DNA of 57,127 nucleotides from Ramazzottius varieornatus (Eukaryota; Tardigrada; Eutardigrada; Parachela; Ramazzottiidae), in assembly GCA_001949185.1 (NCBI GenBank), contig BDGG01000019.1:64892-122018 (forward strand). Direction: 5' to 3'. Within the stretch, counting starts at the first letter, position 1; every line of letters begins with the position of its first letter. The notes below the pieces were generated by a model. That model saw nothing but the letters and a program-made list of their open reading frames with translations. It was not told the origin of the DNA and searched no databases. Shown piece after piece: positions 48,005-57,127 of this stretch. A program made the translations under genes and the position numbers.

Positions 48005-48683
48005 CAATGTTGTTCCGATTATTGTAATTCGGAATCGAAAATGGTCGAATTTGACGATTTTCAAGTTCCGATATAACAATTAAAGCTACAAATTCTGGGT
48101 TGGTCATTTCTATATTAATTGGAATTGAATCGGAATTACAAGAACGAAACGATATTTTAATGTACAATTGAAATCCAATATGTTGATAAATTCGAATAAC
48201 AACTGACACCAAAGAAGCACGCAAAATGCACGTGGATGTATCGCTTTCTCGCCTTGTGAAGCACCGCTAGCGCTTGATTGAGTGACTAACAGTGCGCCAG
48301 TGTGGTTAATTATACGCCTATGCGACACACCGTGGCTCCTTCATGGAGCACAACAGTCCGTATTGACGACAGCCCTGATGAGCCATCCGTACTATGTACC
48401 TTGGGAACGACGTATTCTCTGCGAAATACCAGAGGGTCAGTCTAAACGCTGAACCATCCGACGCGTGTACCGAACAAAAGCTTTTTCATGAAAACTCAAA
48501 TTACAAAACACTATCCCAATAATTCGAATAATTTCAATTGTTGTCGAAACTTGAGTTTGAATCAATCGGAATTGATGATCCAGCCAGGACGAGGTACCTG
48601 CAATTCAAATTGCTGCCACGCGAGGAATTCCGACTAATCGTGATTGCAATTGAATCTGAAAAAGTCATATCGGAACAACACTG
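48005..48683. mobile_element. hAT-like element with GGTTCGAA target duplication
   Basis: Left end CAATGTTGTTCCGATTATTG, right end the complement of CAGTGTTGTTCCGATATGAC. GGTTCGAA flanks both ends exactly (47997-48004 and 48684-48691). The interior is rich in AATTGAAT and GAATTCCGAT-like stretches without a transposase frame. A fragment near 49180-49321 ends in AAAAGTCATATTGGAGCAAC, a relative of the same right end. Confidence 0.8.
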
Positions 48684-49633
48684 GGTTCGAATGGCCGTAT
48701 CAGAAAATTCGAATGCGCCCTACAGCGTGTTAGAACGCACTTGGGTGTTCCAAGTATCGGAGTTTCTGGGTGTCTGTGGCACTTGATTGGGCGAACATGT
48801 ATGCGTATGTGCATGTCGCACGACGGAGAAAGGCACGAGGCATACAGTTTTTTCGCGAATCACACGCGGTGCATCGATCTACGCGCGAAGCTCAAGCCTG
48901 GTTCCGGTATTTTTAGCTACCAACACCCTAAGGGACGTTTCGCGTGTATGACGACGTACGCGCAAGGCTTCAGGAAGCATTACAATACCTGCTTCCATCA
49001 GCCCATCCGTTTTTTATTGCCCTGAGTACGACATGTTCTGAGCTAAACATCCAGCATCCATTCCACGCTTATGGAACCGTGGGCTTAAGTCGCTTTAGAA
49101 CACGATATTTCGGGATATTGAGGTCTCAAAAATGAACCGCAACAATTGAAAGAATTTCAATTGCTGTTCTTTCAATTGCTGATGCGAGCTGAATTCCGAT
49201 TAATTGTAATAGCTAATACGGCCGAGCTGAGTCTCAGACAATTGAAATTGCTGCCGTCCGAATTATTCCGATAAATCATAATTGCAATTAGAATCGAAAA
49301 AGTCATATTGGAGCAACACTAGTGTCTTCTCTAAACTAAAAGAAACGAAATAATACGGTACTCGTGCAACGGTGCTTAATACTTGTGTCTTACCTTTTTC
49401 ATCTGGGCTCCAGGGCTGCAAGTACTCCGCCCGGGGCTGGGCAGGCCCGTTCCCGCCTTTTCGTTACCAGTGCCGCAGTGTGTGATCAGCTGTTCGAAGT
49501 TTGGAAATTTCTGGTGTCTCGTAATCTCTTGATTCCCCATCAGATTTTGCAACCCCCGACCGAAGTCTTTGGCCTTTCTCCTGACCATGTTCAGGTAAAT
49601 CTTTGACGTTCCTGGAGCTTCTCGGCCACGAAC

Positions 49634-52600
49634 ATGCACGGAGAATTGGAGGGAGGAGATCCTGTGCAGGAGAACGGTAAGTCAGTGGCCAGCTTGGAAT
49701 AAAATATTCCATGCCATTTGCGCTGAATACAAACCCTCAGCCTTCTCTAGGTTCCCTCTCAGCCAACCGTCCTCGTCGTGTAAAACCCTCCACTGAAGAC
49801 AAGTTCGAGAAGTTGAGGAACGCAAACAGGAATAAAGACAAGAACAAGTACACGGTATGCCAGCACACGATCTCGTTTGGATTTCTCGTCTTCCCGTTTC
49901 ATGGTGTTTTCCTTCCCTCGTAGGTCAAGCCCGTGGAAAATGTCTATGATATGGTGACGGAAGATGAGTACTCAAGGAGAGTCACCGAACGTCAATTGGA
50001 CAATTTTGTGGAGGCGGATGGCGCTCACATGGAATATGTCGATAACGGATTGGAAATATTTGACGATGCGTTGGACGACGAAAGCTTGGCCAACCGTCAG
50101 TATTCTTCTTTCATATGAACCGATATTCTATCCCGACATGGCTTACCAAAATAAGCTGGCCGCTATTTTTATAGAGAAGAAGACTTTGGGGCAGAAGAGC
50201 GTGAAAGGAAAAGGCAAAGGGAAAGAAAAGCCAGAAGCTGCTGAAGGTCGACCAGAGAGAACATCCAGCGATATTCGCGACTGGATACGTCCAAAAATGA
50301 ACGTTTCGAAACCGAAGAAACAGGTAAGAAGAGAAAAGAGTCAACCGGTCTTTGCGCCAAAATTTAAGTGGTTGGCTTTTTCTTTTGTGTTTGTTCTCTT
50401 CAGTTGACGATCGCAACGTTGGCAGACGCTCCTCTGATGGAGGATCTGCTGGACGAACTGAACGCCGATGGAGACTCCCAACCTCCCATGCCTTCTACCC
50501 ATACCTCACTGTTCCTCGGATCCGGTAAGACTGTCGACAATGTCCTGGCAGATTGCTCCGACGACAGCATCTTCCGCAAGACCAGCCTCCGTAAGAAGAA
50601 GATAGCCCAGCCTGACATACGTCAATCGTCTCCTCCTCGTTTCTCCTCTCCCCTCCACGACTTCGATGAGCCTCCTGAATCTACATCCACTTTTAGGAAC
50701 TCTAAGCGACCCCTTCCAAAAAGTCCAGCGAAAGAGCCGTTCAGAAAGGACTCAACCCTGGAAGAAGAACGGCAGAAAGCCAGTAAGACCTTTAGCTTAT
50801 CTCATTCACCTGCACACGAGCGCAACAATCATCCATACGGCATGAACGTATGCAGGTTAGAGATCCAGTCGCCGTCCTTCGCTATAAACGCTTTCTGACT
50901 TTCGTAGATGCGCCCAGGATCAAAAAGTTCGGAAAAGAGAAGAGTAAGGGCAGCTTAGAAGCAGAAGCGGTTCAGGCAAAGCGCCTGCGTACCGGAGGGT
51001 CGCCGAAGAAGGGTCTGCGAGTAGAATGGGGTGACGACAAGTTTGACGATTTCAGCAACACTTCATACGAGGTGGATTCTGTTGTGGATCACGAGGACAT
51101 GTACGCTCAAATGGCTAGCATGGTCCTTCCTGACGAGGTGGAAACGGCCACCAAACCGGGACCTCGTGCCCAGTAAGTTCTGTTTCCTTCGCCATGATTG
51201 AAACTGATAAAATAGAGTCCTCATAAAACTCGAGGAAATCTTACGAGACTCTTTCTTTTTTGTAGACTTCCAAGCTTCGATAAGAAGTGGGGGAACATGG
51301 ACCAGACGTTCATCAAATTGGAAGATACACAGATGGACATGGATGTTCAACTGGCGGCAGTTCCCACTACCGGAAGTCAGAACAGCTTGCGAATGTACTG
51401 GCTGGATGCGTACGAGGACGCTCACCATCAGCCAGGTATGAAAGCAGCTGCAGAATAGAGTTTTCATCAGGATTTGTGAAGTGCAGTCCAACAAACTTTG
51501 AACGATATCTTTCTAATTTCACTATGAACGTTTATGCAGGGTGTGTCTTTCTGTTCGGTAAGATGTTGGACAAGGACGGCAAGACTTTCGTAAGCGTTTG
51601 CGTTAAAGTGACAGATATCCAGCGCAAGCTGTACTTCCTGAAACGGAGCACGGTAAGAATACTCCTTTTTGTTTGTTGTGCTTGGTCGCAAGACTTCCAA
51701 CGGGGAAATAACCTTGAGTGCCTATGGTGTTTGATATTAGTTTTGGTGCGTTCATAGCGTCTGGACTTGGATGGGGAAAATGACAACGATGAGGAACTTA
51801 CGTTTTCGGATTTGGAGGAGGAGTATGTGGACTTGGACATCTGCAAGAAGCTTACTGTCAAGAGATTCCAGGAGAAGAGGAAGAAGTATGCTTTCGAGAA
51901 GCTGGACGTTCCAGAAGAAGGCGTCTACTTGGAAGCCCGAATGCCGGTAAGAGAACGAAATGCTTCTTTCTCTAAACGACAGAATAAGATCGCTGGTTTC
52001 GCAGTTTTCCACTCCGGTGTTGACCAAAGATTTCGGCGAGACCTTCAGCCACGTCTTCGGTCGCAACACTTCCGCGTTAGAAATCTTCTTGCTGGAGATG
52101 AAGCTGAAGGGTCCCTGCTGGCTGAATATCCAGAACGCCATCCCCAGCAACCCTCGCTTCGGCTGGTGCAAGGAAGAATTGACGGCAGAGTACAAAGGCG
52201 CTGGGAAGCACCACAGTGGCAGCATTGAAATGCTCGCCAACAGCCACAAAGACTCGCCGCCCATGGTCATCATGACCATACAACTACGCATCGTTGTCAA
52301 CGCCAAAACGAAGCAGAATGAGGTATGACCAATATTTACTCTCAATGATAGAATGGTAGCTCGGCAAACCGACTCATCCAGCTCGCTTTCCCAAGCGGCG
52401 CACGGTTCGAGCCAGTAACAATGGAGACATGCTCCACTTGAGACACAAGCTGGACAAGATCGATTTTCCAAGGTGGCGCACGCTTTCATTGATATTAGTT
52501 TGTAGCGTGCGCCACTTTGGAAAACGATCTGGTCAATTTTGTTTCTCGAGTTTCCAAATTAGATTGAGACCTATTCCGGAATTTCTTTCCAGATTGTGGT

Positions 52601-55600
52601 AGCTGCTATTCTGGTCCACCGAGCCTACCCGCTGAACAAGTCTGCTCCCGTGCCGCTGTACAGTGAACACCAAGTCATCCTGACGTACCCGCAAGAACTC
52701 GGGTCGTCCATGCCGCGTCACGTTCGCGAAAGCATCAAGAAAAACGTACGTAAACACATCACAAGTATCTTTTTCATTTGTACTCTGTTCATTCGCGTTC
52801 TTGATTTTCTAATCGAGCACAGGAATTTTCGAAGGTGAATGCGTGAGTTGTTTACTGCAGGACCGTTACAATATTCAGATAGTGGGAAAGGAGCAAGACC
52901 TGATCAACGTCCTCCTGAACAAGATCAAGACTACTGATCCGGACTTCCTGGTCTTCCATGATGGGCTGGGCTATCAACTGGACATTCTTCTTCAACGTGC
53001 AATGCAGTTGAAAGTGGGCAGCTGGTCGTCTTTGGGAAGACTGAAACGATCCATTCCACCGAAGGTATGTTTAGAATACACTGTACTTTCATCAAGAATA
53101 TTTGATGGGATGTTTATGTAACATTGGGACATAAGCTCAGGTTTGGTGTTTCCTTTTGCTTTTGCAGGGTCGAACGGCTTCTCAGCAAGCTTGCACAGGT
53201 CGTCTACTTTGCGACGTTCGACATGCAGCTGAAGAACTGATCCATTCAAAGAGCTATGACTTGGCCGAGCTTGTTAAAGTAGTCTTGAAGGAAGAGAACC
53301 ACCAAGCGATTCCCAACGATCTCGTCAAAGAGATGTTCAAGTAAGCCTGCTTCGCTCTCCTAGTACTTTTCATCCGTACAATACCTAGAACAGCCAATCT
53401 GTAAATGTCGGATTGATGTCGAAGAGTGAATGAGTATACTTTCAGAGCTCCGGAAAGGCTGAAAGAGTTGGTCGACAACACGCTCTGCGATGCCCACTAC
53501 ATTCTTCGTATCATGGCTGAACTGAACGTTCTTCCACTTGCGCTCGAGATGACGCACATCTGCGGGAACGTTTATGTAAGAACTTTTCCCCATGTTGAAT
53601 AAGAGACACTTTTGTTAGGCCGAAGCTGGACAATCAAACTGGGCAAGATTGTTCTCCTAGGTGGCGCAGGCTTTCGGTGTTATTGGCAGAAAGTGTGCGC
53701 CACTTGGAAAAACGACGTTGTTCGGATTTGTTTGCAGAACTTCCCGGTGGTATAAACTCGACCTCCGAATTTTAGTAGTCTGATTACACTTGTTCGTCTT
53801 TCCTAGTCGAGAACGTTGCTGGGTGGTCGGTCAGAACGTATCGAGTACCATCTGCTTCACGCCTTCACCGAAGCCGATTACATCTGCCCCGACAAAGAGT
53901 ACCGCGACTCTATTCATAACAAGGACGGCAAAAACCACAGCAAGAAGAAAAAGAAAGGTGGTGCCGGAGATAAAGAGGTCTCCAAGATCGAAGAAGGAGA
54001 CGACGAGAATCTCAACCCGGAAGACGACCACGTCGTGGAAGAAGAAAACGAGGCGATGGTCCACGAGGATGTCGCGCCGCCTACAAAGAACACTGGAGGA
54101 AAGAGGAAACCAGCTTATTCCGGCGGTCTGGTCCTGGAGCCCAAAAGAGGTACGAAATATATTCCTCAATGTCCAGAGAAAGTGTTTTCGATATACGACG
54201 TCTATGAAATATGTTGCGACGTCGTTGAGCAAAATTGAACGTTCTCCCCCGAAGTTGCATACACAGTGGTGCGTGAGTACGTCTGTATTTGTGTATGCAG
54301 AGGTGTAAGTCTCATGCTTCACAAGGCTTTGGCGTTTTCCGGTTCCTCGTTTCTGTCAGATTGTGTTAACTCGTATACTTTTTTTCTTTTAGGTCTGTAC
54401 GATACACCCGTCCTCGTTATGGATTTCAACAGCCTCTACCCGTCCATCATCCAAGAATTTAACATATGCTACACGACGGTCGACCGGAAGTCACAGGCGA
54501 ATATTGCCGATGACAACCTCCCTTCGATGCCCAGTACGACACCTGAAGGCATCCTACCCCAAGTCATCAAACGACTGGTCGAACAGCGGAAGGAGGTGAA
54601 GAAGCTGCTGAAGGGAAGTAACAACGACGACAGGAAAGCACAGGCAAGACGACCTGAAGCAGTCCACTTCCGGTATCTTAATGTACAAGTCTTGCTTGTG
54701 GTTCCAGCTGGAAATCAGACAGAAAGCACTGAAGCTGATTGCGAACAGCACTTATGGATGTCTGGGTTTCGATTACTCGCGATTCCGTGCAAAGGGCTTG
54801 GCCGCCTTGATCACGTCCAAAGGCAGAGAGGTACGAACGTGATTCCACCAGTGAACGTCACGCACCTGCATACAAGGACTGGTACATTTGCACTGCGTCG
54901 TTATATGCAAGTGTCTGAAAAGTTGGCGTTCCGTTTGTCTGTCTCTCGTACAGTGATCTCTACGTCGATCATCGATGTGTTCACTTCCCGGTATCTTTCG
55001 ATATATTCACAGTGTAATATTGTAGATTCTGATGAACACGAAGGAGCTGATTGAGAAAGATCGCCGCGAAGTCATCTATGGTGACACCGACTCGATTATG
55101 ATCAACAGTCACGTGTCGACCGAAAACCCTGTGGAGAAGTTTGGCGAAGTCCTCAAGATGGGTAACAAGGTACTTAGCCACAGTCGGTAGGTGGGTGTGC
55201 AATTGTTTAGAAGTTTTCTGTTGTCCGTAGATCAAACAGGAAGTGAACAAGCACTACAAGTTTCTCGAGCTGGACATTGACGGCATCTTCTTTTCCATGC
55301 TGCTGCTTCAGAAGAAAAAGTACGCTGCCTTGGTGGTGTCTAAGAATCCTGACGGAAGTCTGATCACGAAGCAGGAACTGAAAGGTCTGGACATCGTTCG
55401 CCGAGATTGGTCCAACATCGCCATCGATACTGGAAAGTTAGCATCCCTGTTCTAATACACGTACACCTTCTTTTCGGTCTAAACGATGTGTCTGTTCGCA
55501 GCCTTGTTGTGAAGGAAATCCTTTCGGGTAAGAAGCGTGACGAGATGATTTCCGGAATCCTGGCTGTACTCGGTAACGTGGCCAAGTTCGTCAAAGACTG

Positions 55601-56720
55601 TCCTCCGACGCCGAACAAAGTCGATCTCGAGAAGTTTCAAATTTTGAAGGTCGATAGATACATCTGAAAATGAAAAATGTAACATGCAGTCAAACGTTTG
55701 TTTTGTGATTTCAGCAACTGACCAAAGATCCCAACTTGTACGCAGACGCGAAGGCTCACCCACACGTCCAGATTGCCCGTCGTCTCAACAGCCTGGCCAC
55801 CACTTCGCAGAAGTGCCGCGCAGGCGACATAATTGCTTACGTGGTGTGCAACGAAGTCCCCTCCGATGTGGTGATCACGGGAAAGCGAGCTCCCCATACG
55901 CAGCGTGGGTACGCTTTCAAGGAAGTGTTGGACGCGCAAGGAGCTTTGACTGTCGACAAGCAGTACTACCTTGCCGAACAGGTACAATACAATGAATAAA
56001 ACGTTTAGTGAGAGTTTTGAGAGCTCGGAAAGCAAACTGGTCAAGATCGGTCCAAGTAGCGTACGCCTCAGTGAAACTGTCTTAGAGCGTGCGCCACTTG
56101 GGAAAATAGGCTTGTCGAACTTGTTTCCAAGTGGCGCACGTTTCCATTGTTATGGGCTGAAAGAGTGCGTCACTTGGGAAACGATCTGGTTGAGCTAACC
56201 AAGCTGCCAGATAGTTAGGTCATTCTCGTTCGAATATATTGGCAAAATCATTGGATCATATGTGTGGTTGGATAGGTGCACAAAGTGGTGAATCGGCTTT
56301 GCGAGCCTATCGAAGGCATCGACTCTTCCACAATGGCTGACTGTCTGGGTATCGACAAGAGCCTCTTTCCAAGTCACTTCGTGGACCGGACTGCTGAAGA
56401 TGATCAGAACATGATGGGCTCCGTAGTACCTGACATCGAACTGTACAAGGATTGCCTACCTCTCACCGTCGCGTGCCCCAACTGCCAGGAAAACTGGGTC
56501 TTCGATGGGCCCATATGGGAGAAGGTAGAGTGAAATCATCGAACTGGTGTCCCCTCGTAAACACGAATGCCTAATTTTTTATCTTATTTTCTAGGATGGG
56601 AGTTACTCATTCAGCCTAAGAAAGTGTCTCTCCTGCGAACAACGCCCCGCTTCCTTCTTGACTTTGCTTCAGAACACTCTTCGGATGCAGCTGAATGTGG
56701 CCATACAGCGGTATTACAAG
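49634..56720 (+). CDS. POLA1: DNA polymerase alpha catalytic subunit, 3' truncated
   Basis: Family B polymerase that extends primase RNA at replication start and on lagging strands. Twenty-three exons keep frame from 49634 to 56720 and give 1473 residues; the C-terminal zinc and helical part (about 130 residues in human) lies beyond the window. Exons include 49634-49676, 49751-49854, 49924-50095, 50175-50323, 50404-50782, 50908-51172, 51266-51435, 51540-51652, 51758-51946, 52005-52322, 52593-52745, 52861-53064, 53168-53340, 53446-53575, 53807-54149, 54393-54643, 54708-54830, 55026-55169, 55231-55436, 55502-55649, 55715-55981, 56276-56524 and 56595-56720. Motif A is [13 protein letters not shown], motif [16 protein letters not shown], motif C YGDTDSIM; the exonuclease region ([15 protein letters not shown]) lacks catalytic acids, as in all Pol alpha. 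The first zinc cysteines (CPNCQ, CLSC) are present. Intron 16 has a GC donor (CAG|GCAAGA). Confidence 0.95.
52355..52557. repeat. Intronic GTGCGCCACTT hairpin, two cores
   Basis: In POLA1 intron 10 (52323-52592). Left arm GTAGCTCGGCAAACCGACTC; cores CCAAGCGGCGCACGG...CATGCTCCACTTG and CCAAGGTGGCGCACGC...GCGTGCGCCACTTTGG; right arm TCAATTTTGTTTCTCGAGTT. Confidence 0.82.
53618..53746. repeat. Intronic GTGCGCCACTT hairpin, full unit
   Basis: In POLA1 intron 14 (53576-53806). Left CAATCAAACTGGGCAAGATT, core CTAGGTGGCGCAGGCTTTC...AGAAAGTGTGCGCCACTTGG, right CGGATTTGTTTGCAGAACTTC. Confidence 0.82.
56020..56210. repeat. Intronic GTGCGCCACTT hairpin, two cores
   Basis: In POLA1 intron 21 (55982-56275). 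Left arm AGCTCGGAAAGCAAACTGGT; cores CCAAGTAGCGTACG...GCGTGCGCCACTTGGG and CCAAGTGGCGCACG...GTGCGTCACTTGGG, then GATCTGGTTGAGCTAACC. The element accounts for about two thirds of the intron. Confidence 0.82.
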
Positions 56721-57012
56721 GTAAGTAAGCTCTGTTTCACCAACCATAGACCCCAAGACTTTCCAAACGGTGAGCTTCCTGCAGACTACTTCGTAAATTT
56801 GGCTACGAATGTTTAAACAGGTCGAACGGCTATCAAATGGCCGTTCCAGAAAGTTGAGACTACCTCTTGATCATCCCGCTACCGGGGAAGATCCGCTGAT
56901 AAGATCTTTGATCCTCAGCTTGCACAACCCGTACGCAGTCGTACGCGCAGACCAAGCCCGGGTACACGCGTGCAATAGTCCCAGTCAATCAAGGTATATT
57001 TGAAATCAAAAC
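56721..57012. other. POLA1 intron at window edge
   Basis: The sequence after the last POLA1 exon begins GTAAGT and is read as intron. It contains an acceptor-like TTTAAACAG followed by an open stretch (56821-57003), but that does not resemble the expected Pol alpha C-terminus, so I did not annotate an exon. Confidence 0.5.
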
Positions 57013-57127
57013 GGGTAAATGCCACTTAATCAGAAGATCAGTGACTGGGACAACAGCCAAGGCGGTTGAATCGTCGTTATTCTTGCACGTATCAATCCTT
57101 GGTTATCTGATCAAGTGGCATTTACCC
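57013..57127. repeat. 115-bp inverted-repeat element at right edge
   Basis: Left end GGGTAAATGCCACTTAATCA, right end the complement of GGGTAAATGCCACTTGATCA, with one mismatch in 21. The right end coincides with the last base of the window, so the arms may be longer than seen. No coding content; MITE-like, inside the POLA1 intron. Confidence 0.7.

Larger units (their letters stand above)
43731..49633. other. Repeat-rich intergenic block
   Basis: A 5.9-kb stretch without an intact gene. It contains a 331-bp TIR element (43991-44321), a short open frame (44671-44883), a mariner-like MITE (44930-45099), a rearranged TAGTCCTCC copy (about 45385-45566), a BTB pseudogene (45590-46190), a perfect short hairpin (46352-46388), a disrupted TAGTCCTCC copy with a nested hAT (46725-47640), another hAT-like element (48005-48683) and a related fragment near 49180-49321. 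The last 300 bases should hold the POLA1 promoter. Confidence 0.7.

Noticed and set aside
47997-48691. tRNA gene suggested by GGTTCGAA, which resembles a B-box.
   Set aside because: No cloverleaf or A-box is present; both occurrences are the target duplication of the hAT-like element.
56809-57003. Open stretch after an acceptor-like site as the next POLA1 exon.
   Set aside because: It does not show the expected YDGWLxCxE zinc-motif sequence of Pol alpha and reads like repeat-derived sequence.

Overview
This window is nuclear DNA of a small, intron-rich animal. Every reconstructed multi-exon gene has GT-AG (twice GC-AG) introns with matching phases, and RYK, SPDEF, ASH1 and TUBGCP4 orthologues point to Metazoa. 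Short genes, short introns, dense small inverted-repeat elements and a secreted intradiol dioxygenase (a family otherwise mainly bacterial and fungal, known in some mites) suggest a compact ecdysozoan such as a tardigrade or mite. That placement is a guess. I joined exons by eye from splice sites, reading frame and family knowledge; no alignment was run.

Layout, left to right: mitochondrial ribosomal protein L35 (+, 942-1620); an SPDEF-like ETS factor (-, 2062-3388); a 12-exon gene for a 1392-residue secreted Asp-rich protein that I do not recognise (-, 3985-11599); UBE2L3-type E2 (+, 12291-13246); a 50-N gap inside an inverted repeat; a broken MATH-BTB gene (+, about 14776-15535); RTCB tRNA ligase (-, 15900-18777); intronless MAGOH (+, 20045-20491); the Wnt receptor RYK (-, 21088-24528); a small AWS-SET methyltransferase (-, 25094-26426); COA3 (+, 26683-27057); TUBGCP4 (+, 27654-31323); a divergent DEAD-box helicase (+, 32161-33865); ASH1 (+, 34809-40828); a broken and an intact intradiol dioxygenase (-, 41209-42170 and 42647-43730); 6 kb of repeats with a broken BTB gene (about 43.7-49.6 kb); and POLA1 (+, from 49634, running off the right edge).

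Most genes are unrelated housekeeping or developmental genes. Pairs that start head to head and may share a promoter region are the Asp-rich gene/UBE2L3, RTCB/MAGOH and SET/COA3 (only 256 bp apart).

The strongest unexplained structures are: (1) a palindromic element of about 120 bp, core AAGTGGCGCAC...GTGCGCCACTT, found about 20 times and almost only inside introns, with one or two cores inside the same outer arms; (2) the Asp-rich secreted protein built from QFQDDDDG-type repeats, His-rich stretches and basic cleavage-like sites; (3) a secreted intradiol dioxygenase beside a decayed paralogue; (4) at least eight other inverted-repeat families, including two hAT-like insertions with exact 8-bp target duplications, one nested in another element.
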